Source: Solimonas aquatica
GTDB lineage: Bacteria > Pseudomonadota > Gammaproteobacteria > Nevskiales > Nevskiaceae
NCBI RefSeq assembly: GCF_900111015.1
Contig: NZ_FOFS01000013.1
Location: forward strand, 1 to 64,000
Length of the DNA stretch: 64,000 nt
Direction of reading: 5' to 3'
Part shown: positions 1 to 9,466 of the stretch, in pieces
Numbering within the stretch: the first letter of the stretch is position 1
How the letters are laid out: each line of letters begins with the position of its first letter
The notes under the pieces: generated by a model
Told to the model about the DNA's origin: nothing
What the model saw: the letters and a program-made list of their open reading frames with translations, nothing else
Databases searched by the model: none
Translations under genes and position numbers: made by a program

Positions 1-405
1 CAGAAGGTCTTGCCGGCGGAAATCGCCGCGCAGATGCAGGCCGGCATGGAGCGTTACACCAAGGCCAAGAGCCTCGCCGTCATTCTCGCGGCACTGCCGC
101 AGCAGAGCGCAGCGGCTGCTGTCGCGGCGCCGGCAGTGGCAGTGATGGCCGTCGCGCCGGTCGCTGCGAGCGTGGATTACCGCAGCCTGCTGATCGGCAT
201 CGTCGCCGAGCGCACCGGCTATCCCACCGAAATGCTCAGCCTCGATGCCGACCTGGAAGCCGATCTGGGCATCGACTCGATCAAGCGCGTGGAAATCATC
301 GGCGCCTTCCAGAAGGTCTTGCCGGCGGAAATCGCCGCGCAGATGCAGACCGGCATGGAGCGTTACACCAAGGCCAAGAGCCTCAGCGCCATTCTCGCGG
401 CCCTG
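1..405 (+). repeat. Near-identical tandem ACP-coding repeat (period 309 bp)
   Basis: Bases 1-75 and 310-384 differ at a single position (40 versus 349). Similarity continues less perfectly to about 96 and 405. The unit encodes the C-terminal half of an acyl carrier domain plus its Ala-rich linker. The array may continue to the left of the window, so the total number of ACP units is unknown. Confidence 0.92.
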
Positions 406-2967
406 CCCAGCGCCGGCGCGCCTCTCGCCGCTGCCGCCACGCCCGCCGCCGGCGACAGCCTCAGCGTCAAGCCCGGCGTGAAGGCCAGCGAGGCTGCGGT
501 CAGCGTCACGCCGCGTTATGTGATGAAGCCGCGTGCTGCGCCGCTGCCCAAGGCGCGCGTCAAGCTCTCGGGCCTGGCCCTGCTGCTCGGCGGCCCCGCC
601 GCGCTGGTGCAGGCCCTGAGCGCGGCGCTGAGCGCCGAAGGCATGACGCCAGTGGCAATCACCAGCAGCCAGCCGCAGGCACTGCGCGAGGCGATTGTCG
701 CCGCGCGTCAGCAGCACGGCGCGGCGCGCGCGGTCTTGCACCTGTTCGGCATGGAAGCCTCGCAGCCGCAGAACCTGAGCGAGTGGCGCGGCTGCTACCA
801 GCGCGACATCCTCAGCCTGTTCCATGGCCTGAAGGCCGTGGAAGGTGATCTGGCACAGCTGCGCGCGGTGGCCGCCACCCGCTTCGGCGGCAGCTTCGGC
901 CGCGACACCATCGACGAGGGCGTGGCCACCGGTGGCGGCGCCAACGGTCTGTTCAACTGCCTGCGCCAGGAGTATCCGAAGTCGCGGCTGCGCGCGGTGG
1001 ACTTCGACGGTCAGAGCGAAGCGGAAATCGCCGCCCTGCTCAGCGCCGAGCTGGCCAGCGACTGCAGCGAGCCGGAAGCCGGCTATGTGGACAGCAAGCG
1101 CTGCGGCTACTACACCGCTGCGCAGCCGCTGTCCGCCAGCCCCTTCCCGGCGGCGGTGACGCCGGCCGGCGACTGGGTGGTGCTGGTCACCGGCGGCGCA
1201 CGCGGCATCACCGCCGAGATCGTCGAAGAACTCGTGCGTCCGGGCATGCAGCTGGTGCTGCTGGGCCGCACCGCCGCGCCGGGACCCGAGTCCGCCGACA
1301 CCGCCGCCTGCGCCGATGCCGCACAGCTCAAGTCGGCGATTCTCAAGCGTCGCCTCGCGGCCGGCGAGAAACCCAAGCCCGTGGAGATCGACCGCGAAGT
1401 CAGCCGCGTGCTGACTGACCGTGAAATCCGCCAGAACCTGGCCCGCATCAGCGCCGCCGGCGCCAAGGTCGAATACCTGGCCTGTGATGTGCGCGACGAA
1501 GCGGCCTTCGCGCAGGTGATCGACTCGCTCTACGAGCGTCACGGCAAGATCGACGCGGTGCTGCACGGCGCCGGCGTGATCGAGGACAAGCTGTTTGCCG
1601 ACAAGACCGCCGAGTCCTTCGAGCGCGTGCTGGGCACCAAGCTCGATCCGGCCTTCGTGCTCACCCAGCGCCTGCGTCCGCAGAGCCTGAAGCTGATGGC
1701 CTTCTTCACCTCGGTGGCCGGCCGTTACGGCAACCAGGGCCAGGGCGACTACGCCTGCGCCAACGAGACGCTCAACCGTCTCGCCTGGCAGCTGCAGCAC
1801 GCCTGGACGCAGACCCGCGTGATTGCCATCAACTGGGGTCCCTGGGACGCCGGCATGGCCAGCGAGGGCGTGCGCCGCGCCTTTGCCGAACGCGGCATCG
1901 AAGCCATTCCGGTGCCCTCGGGCCGCCGCTTCTTCCTCGAAGAGCTGCTCTACGGTCCGCGCCACGACGTGGAAATCGTCGCCGGCGCCGGTCCCTGGTA
2001 CAGCGGCGAGGCCGAGGCCAGCGAACCGGCCGCGCCGGCGGGCGGCGCGAGCCTGCCGCTGCTGCGCGGCGCGCCGCGCATGGGCCCCGGCGGCAACATG
2101 ATGCTGGACCACCAGTTCACGCTGGAGTCCGATCCTTATCTGATCGATCACCGCCTCGACGGCAAGGGCGTGCTGCCCGCCACCGCCGCGCTGGAATGGA
2201 TGGCGCAGTTCGTCAGCGCCGCCTGGCCGGGCTGGCATGTGATCGAGATGCGCGACATGCGTCAGCTCAACAGCGTGATGCTCGATGCCGAGCACGAGGG
2301 CAAGCGCAGCGTGCAGCTGCGCGCGCGGGCCTCCTCGCACTCCGACTTTTCCGGTCAGACCGTGACGGTGGAGATCGTCGATCCGGCCAGGAAGCTGCCC
2401 TTCTACCGCGCCACCGCCGTGCTGCTGCAACAGCCCCCGCAAGCCGCGCCCGCCACCAGCGTGGCGGCGCTGGACAAGGGCAAGCCCTTTGCCGCGCAGG
2501 ATGCCTATGCGCACTTCCTGTTCCACGGTCCGCGCTTCCAGCTGGCACGCGAGATTCCGGCGGTGTCCGCCGAGGGTCTGGACGCGCTGCTGCGACCGAC
2601 CCTGCCGGGCGAATGGCTGCCGGATGCACAAGGCCGCTGGCTGTTCGATCCGGGCCTGCTCGACGTGGCGCCGCAGATGGCCATCGTCTGGGCGCGCATC
2701 AACCGCAACATGACCGCCCTGCCCTCGGCCTTCGCCTCCGTGCGCCGCTACGGCAGCGCGCCGCTGCCCGCGCAGCTCAAGCTCTGTCTGCGCATGCAGC
2801 CGGCGCCGCACGAGGCCGCCGTGGTCTATGACGCGCTGTTCTTCGATGAGCGCAACCAACTGCGCCTGGAAATGCGCGGCTGCGAAAGCACCATGAGCGC
2901 GGCACTCAACCGTCTGGGCGGCCAGGCCGTGAACACGGACAGCGGCAAGCCGCAGGAAAGCGCCTGA
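1..2967 (+). CDS. PfaA-like secondary-lipid/polyketide synthase, C-terminal part (ACP-ACP-KR-DH), 5' truncated
   Basis: The reading frame is open from base 1, so the start lies outside the window; 988 codons are visible. Numbering from the first visible codon: the tail of one acyl carrier domain (1-32), a complete ACP (about 54-135) with the phosphopantetheine site DLGIDSIKRVEI (Ser93), a KR with TGGARGIT at 397-404 and the Ser571/Tyr584/Asn588 catalytic set, then a double hot-dog dehydratase with HxxxGxxxxP (His717) and LLDVAPQ (Asp888). LGIDSIKRVEI-type ACPs in tandem followed by KR and DH is the layout of PfaA in PUFA synthases and of related secondary-lipid synthases. The missing N-terminus should carry KS and acyltransferase domains and possibly more ACPs. 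It ends 7 bp before the next synthase gene, so the two are probably co-translated subunits of one cytoplasmic complex. The product is unknown. Confidence 0.9.
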   Translation, partial: QKVLPAEIAAQMQAGMERYTKAKSLAVILAALPQQSAAAAVAAPAVAVMAVAPVAASVDYRSLLIGIVAERTGYPTEMLSLDADLEADLGIDSIKRVEIIGAFQKVLPAEIAAQMQTGMERYTKAKSLSAILAALPSAGAPLAAAATPAAGDSLSVKPGVKASEAAVSVTPRYVMKPRAAPLPKARVKLSGLALLLGGPAALVQALSAALSAEGMTPVAITSSQPQALREAIVAARQQHGAARAVLHLFGMEASQPQNLSEWRGCYQRDILSLFHGLKAVEGDLAQLRAVAATRFGGSFGRDTIDEGVATGGGANGLFNCLRQEYPKSRLRAVDFDGQSEAEIAALLSAELASDCSEPEAGYVDSKRCGYYTAAQPLSASPFPAAVTPAGDWVVLVTGGARGITAEIVEELVRPGMQLVLLGRTAAPGPESADTAACADAAQLKSAILKRRLAAGEKPKPVEIDREVSRVLTDREIRQNLARISAAGAKVEYLACDVRDEAAFAQVIDSLYERHGKIDAVLHGAGVIEDKLFADKTAESFERVLGTKLDPAFVLTQRLRPQSLKLMAFFTSVAGRYGNQGQGDYACANETLNRLAWQLQHAWTQTRVIAINWGPWDAGMASEGVRRAFAERGIEAIPVPSGRRFFLEELLYGPRHDVEIVAGAGPWYSGEAEASEPAAPAGGASLPLLRGAPRMGPGGNMMLDHQFTLESDPYLIDHRLDGKGVLPATAALEWMAQFVSAAWPGWHVIEMRDMRQLNSVMLDAEHEGKRSVQLRARASSHSDFSGQTVTVEIVDPARKLPFYRATAVLLQQPPQAAPATSVAALDKGKPFAAQDAYAHFLFHGPRFQLAREIPAVSAEGLDALLRPTLPGEWLPDAQGRWLFDPGLLDVAPQMAIVWARINRNMTALPSAFASVRRYGSAPLPAQLKLCLRMQPAPHEAAVVYDALFFDERNQLRLEMRGCESTMSAALNRLGGQAVNTDSGKPQESA

Positions 2968-2974
2968 GCCCGGC

Positions 2975-5900
2975 ATGAGCAAAAAACTCGATATCGCCAT
3001 CATCGGTGTCGCCGGCATCTATCCGGGTGCCGGCAACGCGCGTCAGTACTGGCAGAACATTCTCGACAAGGTGGACGCCGTCACCGACGGCACCCCGGAA
3101 TGGGCGGGCCCCACCTTCGAGGAAAACGCCACCGACGACGACCGCATCTACACCACGCGTGGCGGTTTTCTGGGTGAACATGCGCGCGTCAATCCGCAGC
3201 TCTATGGCGTGATGCCGAGCGTGGCGGCCGGCGCCGATCCGGATCATCTGCTGGTGCTCAAGTGCGCGCACGATGCCCTGGAAGATGCCGGCTATCTCCA
3301 CAAGGATTTCGACCGCCAGCGCGCGGGCGTGATCATCGGTCGCGGCACTTACGGCAATCGCGGCATGCTCGGCACCATGTCGCGCACCGCGTTTCTGGAT
3401 CAGGCCATGGAGCTGATCCGCGGCGTGCGTCCGGACTTCACCGACGCCGACATCCGCGCCCTGAAGACCGCGCTGAAAGCCCAGCTGCCGCCGTTCCAGG
3501 GCGAGCACATCGGCGTGCTCACGCCGAACGTGATTGCCGGCCTGGTGGCCAACCGCCTGAACCTGATGGGGCCAAGCTTCATCGTCGATGCCGCCTGCGC
3601 CACCACCATGATTGCGCTGGAAGCGGCGGTGCGCGAGCTGCGCAGCGAGCGCTGCGATCTGATGCTGATCGGCGGCTCGCAGGTGCACACGCCGCCGCAG
3701 ATCTTCATGCAGTTCTGCCGCATCAACGCGCTGTCGCGCGACCGCATCCGTCCCTTCCAGAAAGGCGCCGACGGCACCCTGCTGGGCGAGGGCGTGGGCG
3801 TGCTGGTGCTCAAGCGCCGTGCCGATGCCGAACGCGACGGCGACCGCATCTACGCGGTGATCCAGGGTCTGGGCGTGGCCTCCGACGGGCGCGCCAAGGG
3901 CCTGCTCACGCCGCGCCTGGAAGGCGAGATCCTCTCCATCCGCCGCGCCTACGAGAGCAGCGGCATCGATCCCGACACCGTCGATCTGATCGAAGCGCAC
4001 GGCACCGGCACCTCGGTGGGCGACAAGACCGAGATCGAGGCGCTCAATGCCGTCTACGGCGGCCGCGGTCCGGGACCGCAGGTCGCGATCACGGCCGTGA
4101 AGTCCATGATCGGCCACTGCATGCCCGCCTCCGGCGGCGCCTCGCTGATCAAGACCGCGCTGGCCCTGCACCAGAAGGTGCTGCCGCCGATGCTCTGCGA
4201 GGAACCCGATCCGGCGCTGGGTCTGGAGCAGACGCCGTTCTACATCAACACCGAGACGCGGCCCTGGACGCATGGCAAGGCGCATCCGCGCCGCGCCGGC
4301 GCCAATGCCTTCGGCTTCGGCGGCATCAACACGCATGTGATTCTCGAGGAGCATGTCGAAAGCCGCGCCACCCAGGTGCAGGTGCTGCACGCGCCCAGTG
4401 ATTCCGAGCTGCTGACGCTCGGTGCCGATTCGCGCCTGCAGCTGCTGGAACGCATCACGGCGGCGCGCGCGCAGCTGGCCGCTGGCGCCACGCTGGCGGA
4501 AGTTGCCAAGGCCTGCAGCGTGCATGCGCGCGGCGAGCATCGTCTCGCGGTGGTGGCCAGCAACAGCGCCGATCTCGACAAGAAGCTGGCGCAGGCGCAG
4601 GACAAGCTCGGCGCCGCCGATGCCAAGCCCTTCAAGACCCGTGGCGGCCTGCATTACGGGCGCGGCGCGGCACCGGGCAAGCTCTGCTTCCTGTTCCCCG
4701 GCGAAGGCTCGCAATACCCGAACATGCTCGCCGATCTCTGCGTGCAGTTCCCGCAGGTGCGCGAGTGGTTCGACTTCATGGAAGAGAACGCGGCGCGGCG
4801 CGGCAGCGAGTCGCGTGCGCCGCTGCTGTTCCCGGCGCCAACCTGCCTCACCGAAGCACAGCGCCAGGTCCTGGAAGAGCGCCTCTACGAAATGGACGTG
4901 GCTTCGGAGAGCGTGTTCGCCGCGAGCCTGGGCCTGCACAGCCTGCTGCAGCATCTGGATCTTGCACCCGATGCCATGCTCGGCCACAGCACCGGCGAGA
5001 ACACCGTGCTCACCGCTGCCGGCGTCAACCGCGTGCAGCACCGCAACCAGACCGCCGATGCGGTGCGCGATTTCCATCGCATCTATCGCGAGCTCGACGC
5101 CGCCGGCAAGATCGCCGAAGGCACGCTGCTGACCATCGGCGGCCTCAATGCCGCCACGCGCAAGAGCCTGCTCGATGATCTGGGCGAGATGCTGCTGGCG
5201 ATGGACAACTGCCCCAATCAGGTGGTGCTGTTCGGACCGCCGGCAGCCGCCGAGCGCCTGCGCGAACGGCTCAGCGCCGAAGGCGCGATCTGCCAGATCC
5301 TGCCGTTCGGCCGCGCTTATCACACCGCGCTGTTCAAGCCCCTGGCCGACGCCTTCCGCGACTACTTCAAGAAGCTGGACCTCGGCCCCGGCCGCACGGC
5401 GCTGTACAGCGCCTCGACCGGCGCGCCCTTCCCGGAGGATGCCGACGGCATCCGCGAGCTGGCCGCACGGCAGTGGGAGAACCCGGTGCGCTTCACGCAG
5501 ACCGTGGAGCGCCTGTACGCCGATGGTTATCGCGTGTTCCTGGAGGTGGGCCCCAGCGGCAATCTCACCTCCTTCGTCGGCGACATCCTGCGCAGTCACG
5601 ACGATGTGCTGGCGGTGTCCTGCAACAGCCGCCGCAAGGCCGATCTGCCGCATCTGCACCAGACCCTGGCGCAGCTGCACGCCATCGGCATCGGCTTCGA
5701 TCCCTCGCAGCTGTTCGTCAATCGCGAGATCGCGGCGCTGGACCTGGCCACGCCCAAGGCACCGGTCAAGCCGGTGCCGCAGCTCAAGCTGGTCAATCCC
5801 ACCTGGAAGCTGCCCGAGCAGTTCAAGAAGCCGTTGCCCACGCAGACCGTCACCGTGATGGCGCCCACGCCCGCGCCTGGCCCGGCTGCGAGCGCCGCGC

Positions 5901-7834
5901 CGCCGCTTCCGGCAGTGCCCGGCCTGCCGGCCGCCGCCGGCAGCACGCAGGACCCGCGCCTGAGCGCGCTGCAGGCACATTTCTCGCTGATGCAGGATTT
6001 CCTCGACAGCCAGGCGCGCGTGCTGGGTCTGCTCGGCAGCAGCGCGCCGCAGACTGCTGCGGTCGCGGCGCCTGCCGGCGTCGCGACCAGCGTGCCGCAG
6101 GGTTTTGATCCGGCTTATCCGATGCTCGGTGTGATCACCGAGCAGGCGCCGGGCAAGCAGACCAGCGAACGCATCTTCGATATCGGGCACGATCGGTTCC
6201 TGCGCGATCACACCCTGGGCAATGCGCCCAGCGGCAGCGATCCGTCACTCTGCGGCCTGCCGGTGATTCCCTTCACCTTCAGCATGGAGCTGATTGCCCA
6301 GGCCGCCGCGCGCCTGATCAATCGCACCGACCGCGTGGTGATCGCCATCGAGAACTCGCGCGGCAGCCGCTGGCTGTCGCTGGACAAGGGCACCGTGCAT
6401 CTGCGCGTGATCGCCGAGCAGCGCGGCGAGGACCAGGCGCATTGCCGCGTGTTCCTGCTGGGCGAGAGCAATACGCCCGGCGGCGTGCTGGTGTTCGAAG
6501 GCACGGTGCTGCTGGCGGCGGGCTATCCGCCCGCACCGCCGGCGCAGCCGCTGCCGAGCACCGGCCTGCAGCCGCCGGTGCTGCATCAGCCCGGTCAGCT
6601 GTACAGCCAGGGCATGTTCCATGGCCCGCGCCTGCAGGGCTGCACGCGTCTGGCCGGCTTCAACGCCGCCGGCATGATTGCCGACATGGTGTCCATCGCC
6701 ACGCGCGATTACTTCGCCAGCACGGCGACGCCGCGCTTCCAGTTCGACGCCGCGCTGCTGGATGCCGCAGGGCAAGTGGCGGGCTTCTGGCTGCGCGAAC
6801 GCAGCGTGGGCCTGCCCAACTGCTTCCCCTTCCGCGTGCAGCGCCTGAGCCTGTACGCGCCACCGCCGGCCGCCGGCCTGCGCTTCGTCTGCCATGGCGC
6901 GATCCAGATGCAGGGCGACACGCAGCTGTCCGCGCGCTGGGATGTGGTGGATGCGCAGCAGCGCCTGATCATGCGCGCCGAGGGCTGGGATGATCGCGTG
7001 TTCAGCGCGCCGGAACGTTTCTTTGCCTTCCGGCTCGATCCGGTCCGCGCGCGCCTGAGCACGCCGGCCCTGGCCGAACGTCTGCCGACGGAACTGTGTC
7101 TGCGCCGTCTCGAACCGCTGCCGGAAGGCACGCTCGATGAAGGCGGCACGATCTGGAAGCGCATGTTCGCGCACATGGTCCTGAGCCGCGCCGAACGCGA
7201 GCTGTTCTACGCCCTGCCCGCACAAGGTCCGCGTCGCGAGGAATGGCTGATGGGCCGGCTCGCCGCCAAGGACGCGGTGCGCGACTGGTATGCGCAGCGC
7301 GGCCACGCCGATCTGGCGCCGGCCGATGTCGAAATCCTCAGCGATGCGCAGGGCCGCCCCTATGTGCGCTGCGCACTCGCCGCGCCGCTCGCCGCGCCGG
7401 CGGTGTCGCTGGCGCACAGCCAGCGCTGGGCCGGCGCGGTGGCGGCCGATGCCAGCGTCAGCCTGGGCCTGGACTACCAGCGCCTGGGCGGCGTGCGCAG
7501 CGAAGACCTGCTGGCCGGCGGTTTCTCGGCCGCCGAGCAGGCCCTGGCGCTGGCGCAGCAGTCCGATGCCGCGACGCGCGAACGCAATCTGGTGGCGCTC
7601 TGGTGCGCCAAGGAAGCGGCGGCCAAGGCTGCCGGCAGCGGACTGCAGGGCCGCCCGCTGGACTGGCAGGTGGTGGCCGCCGCACTCGATACCCGCAATG
7701 GCGCGCCGCCGGTGGCGCGCGTGCGTCACGCGCAGCAGGATTACGACGTTGCCCTGCACTTCGAACACGGTGCGATTCTTGCGCTTTGCGTCACCGCGGC
7801 GGCGCAGTCGCAGCCGCTGGGTGCCTCCCACTGA
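2975..7834 (+). CDS. Modular synthase subunit KS-AT-DH-PPTase (1619 aa)
   Basis: Predicted to condense, load and dehydrate acyl chains in the same complex as the preceding ACP/KR protein. Ketosynthase about 1-450: Cys208 in DAACATT, EAHGTGT and KSMIGH supply the Cys-His-His triad. Acyltransferase about 565-870: GHSTGE with Ser672. An Ala/Pro-rich linker spans about 900-1050. Hot-dog dehydratase about 1065-1340: His1079 in RDHTLG and Asp1263 in LLDAAGQ. Sfp-type 4'-phosphopantetheinyl transferase about 1390-1619: LGLDYQ (Asp1500) and WCAKEAAAK (1543-1551). No ACP is present, so acyl chains must sit on the neighbour's ACPs or on the stand-alone ACP at 11928. The built-in PPTase could activate those ACPs. 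In the PPTase the second acidic residue of the usual DxE is Gln1502. The domain calls are firm; the lipid made is not known. Confidence 0.92.
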   Translation: MSKKLDIAIIGVAGIYPGAGNARQYWQNILDKVDAVTDGTPEWAGPTFEENATDDDRIYTTRGGFLGEHARVNPQLYGVMPSVAAGADPDHLLVLKCAHDALEDAGYLHKDFDRQRAGVIIGRGTYGNRGMLGTMSRTAFLDQAMELIRGVRPDFTDADIRALKTALKAQLPPFQGEHIGVLTPNVIAGLVANRLNLMGPSFIVDAACATTMIALEAAVRELRSERCDLMLIGGSQVHTPPQIFMQFCRINALSRDRIRPFQKGADGTLLGEGVGVLVLKRRADAERDGDRIYAVIQGLGVASDGRAKGLLTPRLEGEILSIRRAYESSGIDPDTVDLIEAHGTGTSVGDKTEIEALNAVYGGRGPGPQVAITAVKSMIGHCMPASGGASLIKTALALHQKVLPPMLCEEPDPALGLEQTPFYINTETRPWTHGKAHPRRAGANAFGFGGINTHVILEEHVESRATQVQVLHAPSDSELLTLGADSRLQLLERITAARAQLAAGATLAEVAKACSVHARGEHRLAVVASNSADLDKKLAQAQDKLGAADAKPFKTRGGLHYGRGAAPGKLCFLFPGEGSQYPNMLADLCVQFPQVREWFDFMEENAARRGSESRAPLLFPAPTCLTEAQRQVLEERLYEMDVASESVFAASLGLHSLLQHLDLAPDAMLGHSTGENTVLTAAGVNRVQHRNQTADAVRDFHRIYRELDAAGKIAEGTLLTIGGLNAATRKSLLDDLGEMLLAMDNCPNQVVLFGPPAAAERLRERLSAEGAICQILPFGRAYHTALFKPLADAFRDYFKKLDLGPGRTALYSASTGAPFPEDADGIRELAARQWENPVRFTQTVERLYADGYRVFLEVGPSGNLTSFVGDILRSHDDVLAVSCNSRRKADLPHLHQTLAQLHAIGIGFDPSQLFVNREIAALDLATPKAPVKPVPQLKLVNPTWKLPEQFKKPLPTQTVTVMAPTPAPGPAASAAPPLPAVPGLPAAAGSTQDPRLSALQAHFSLMQDFLDSQARVLGLLGSSAPQTAAVAAPAGVATSVPQGFDPAYPMLGVITEQAPGKQTSERIFDIGHDRFLRDHTLGNAPSGSDPSLCGLPVIPFTFSMELIAQAAARLINRTDRVVIAIENSRGSRWLSLDKGTVHLRVIAEQRGEDQAHCRVFLLGESNTPGGVLVFEGTVLLAAGYPPAPPAQPLPSTGLQPPVLHQPGQLYSQGMFHGPRLQGCTRLAGFNAAGMIADMVSIATRDYFASTATPRFQFDAALLDAAGQVAGFWLRERSVGLPNCFPFRVQRLSLYAPPPAAGLRFVCHGAIQMQGDTQLSARWDVVDAQQRLIMRAEGWDDRVFSAPERFFAFRLDPVRARLSTPALAERLPTELCLRRLEPLPEGTLDEGGTIWKRMFAHMVLSRAERELFYALPAQGPRREEWLMGRLAAKDAVRDWYAQRGHADLAPADVEILSDAQGRPYVRCALAAPLAAPAVSLAHSQRWAGAVAADASVSLGLDYQRLGGVRSEDLLAGGFSAAEQALALAQQSDAATRERNLVALWCAKEAAAKAAGSGLQGRPLDWQVVAAALDTRNGAPPVARVRHAQQDYDVALHFEHGAILALCVTAAAQSQPLGASH

Positions 7835-7856
7835 CTTTCCGTCCACACTCGATCCC

Positions 7857-9458
7857 ATGACCACGACCCTATTCATCGGCCTCGACGGCTGCACCTTCAC
7901 CGTACTGGATCAGCTGATCAGCGATCTGCCGGGCGAAGGCATCACCATGCCGTTCATGAAGAGCCTGATCGAACGCGGCGTGCGCGCGCGTCTGCGCTCC
8001 ACGCCCAATCCGCTCACGCCGCCGGCCTGGACCAGCATCATGACCGGCAAGAATCCCGGCGAGCACGGCGTGTTCGAATTCATCCGCGCCGAAGACAAGG
8101 GCAACGAAGTCTTCTGGACGCTCTACGACGCGCGCAACGTGGACGCCGAAACCATCTGGTCGGTGGCCTCGCGCAAGAAGAAGACCATCGCCGCACTGAA
8201 CTTCCCGCTCACCGCGCCGGCGCCGGAGAACATCAAGGGCGCCGTGGTGCCGGGCTTCATTCCCGCCAAGCATCTGCGCCGCAACACGCATCCGCGTGAA
8301 CTGTTCGAGCGCATCAAGCAGGACGTGCCGGGCTTCGATCCCAAGGAACTGGCCTGGGACTTCGACAAGGAAAAGCAGGCCATGGAATCGCTCTCGGCGG
8401 ATGAGACCGCCAAGTGGGTGCGCTACCACCTGCCGCGCGAGGAGCAATGGTTCCGCGTCGCCGAATACATCCTGGGCACCGACAAGCCGGACCTGATGGC
8501 GGTGATGTTCGACGGCACCGACAAGATCCAGCATCAGGCCTGGCCCTGGCTGGACCAGAGCCTGCTGCCGAAGAACCCGCAGGGTCACGACAAGGAAATG
8601 CGCGAGGTCTGCCTGGAGTACTTCCGCAATCTCGACGGTTACATCAAGCGCCTGGTGGAAATGGCCGGCCCGGACACGCAGGTGTTCTTCGCCAGCGACC
8701 ACGGCTTCACCGCTTCCAACTTCGTGCTGCGCATCAACACCTATCTCGAAGAGAAGGGTTACCTGAAGTGGGGCGTGAACGACGGCAGCGAGATGGCGCT
8801 GCGTCGCGAGGCTTCCGACTTCGCCAATCTCGACTGGTCGCAGACCACCGCCTGCTGCCTGACGCCCTCTTCCAACGGCATCAGCATCCGCGTCAAGCAG
8901 AAGCCGGGCGACCCGGGCATCGAGCCTTCCGAATACGAGGCCTTCCGCGAAAAGCTGATGAAGGATCTCTACGAGCTCAAGGACCCGGTCAGCGGTGAGC
9001 CGGTGATCGTCGATCTGCTCAAGCGCGAGGAATGGTTCCCCGGTCAGCACATGAAGCTGGCGCCGGATCTGACCATGGTGCTGCGCGACCACGGCTTCGT
9101 CTCCATCCGCAATCTCAAGCCCTCCATCGTGCATCGTCCCAGCCCCATCGGCACGCATCACCCGGATGGCATCTTCATCGCCGTCGGCCCCGGCATCCCG
9201 GCGGCGGGCCTGGTGGAGACGCGCAAGATCGTCGACGTGGCGCCGACGCTGCTCTACAGTGCGGGCGTTGCCGTCCCTTCCGATTTCGAGGGCGAAGTGC
9301 CGCCGAGCTTCTTCAGCGAAGCCTGGCTGGCCGAGCACCCGGTGAAGAAGGGCGCACGCACCCAACACGCCAAACGCATGGAGATGGAGCAGGAAATGGA
9401 CGCGAACGAACAGAAGCAGCTGCTCGAACAATTGCAGATGCTGGGCTACATGGAATAG
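7857..9458 (+). CDS. Alkaline-phosphatase-superfamily phosphodiesterase / nucleotide pyrophosphatase-like protein
   Basis: 533 aa, starting 22 bp after the synthase. Metal-site motifs of the type I phosphodiesterase family are visible: GLDG near the N-terminus (Asp10), the nucleophile region PPAWTS (Thr59), MFDGTDKIQH, ASDHGF and GTHHPDGIF. The family hydrolyses phosphodiesters or transfers phospho-groups with two zinc ions. There is no signal peptide, so a cytoplasmic role on a phospho- or nucleotide-linked lipid intermediate is plausible (inference from position). The C-terminal 40 residues are Glu/Gln-rich and helical. The ATG chosen matches the start of the family core (TLFIGLDG); the frame is open further upstream but overlaps the synthase. 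Confidence 0.85.
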   Translation: MTTTLFIGLDGCTFTVLDQLISDLPGEGITMPFMKSLIERGVRARLRSTPNPLTPPAWTSIMTGKNPGEHGVFEFIRAEDKGNEVFWTLYDARNVDAETIWSVASRKKKTIAALNFPLTAPAPENIKGAVVPGFIPAKHLRRNTHPRELFERIKQDVPGFDPKELAWDFDKEKQAMESLSADETAKWVRYHLPREEQWFRVAEYILGTDKPDLMAVMFDGTDKIQHQAWPWLDQSLLPKNPQGHDKEMREVCLEYFRNLDGYIKRLVEMAGPDTQVFFASDHGFTASNFVLRINTYLEEKGYLKWGVNDGSEMALRREASDFANLDWSQTTACCLTPSSNGISIRVKQKPGDPGIEPSEYEAFREKLMKDLYELKDPVSGEPVIVDLLKREEWFPGQHMKLAPDLTMVLRDHGFVSIRNLKPSIVHRPSPIGTHHPDGIFIAVGPGIPAAGLVETRKIVDVAPTLLYSAGVAVPSDFEGEVPPSFFSEAWLAEHPVKKGARTQHAKRMEMEQEMDANEQKQLLEQLQMLGYME

Positions 9459-9466
9459 CCCGGAGC

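Noticed and set aside
1-405. CRISPR-like repetition
   Set aside because: The repeat is in frame, 309 bp long and encodes an ACP; there are no short repeats with unique spacers.
2906-6211. A 1101-codon open frame on the minus strand
   Set aside because: It lies antisense to the KS-AT region. Its translation is His/Arg/Ala/Gly-rich without domains, as expected from the complementary frame of a high-G+C gene.
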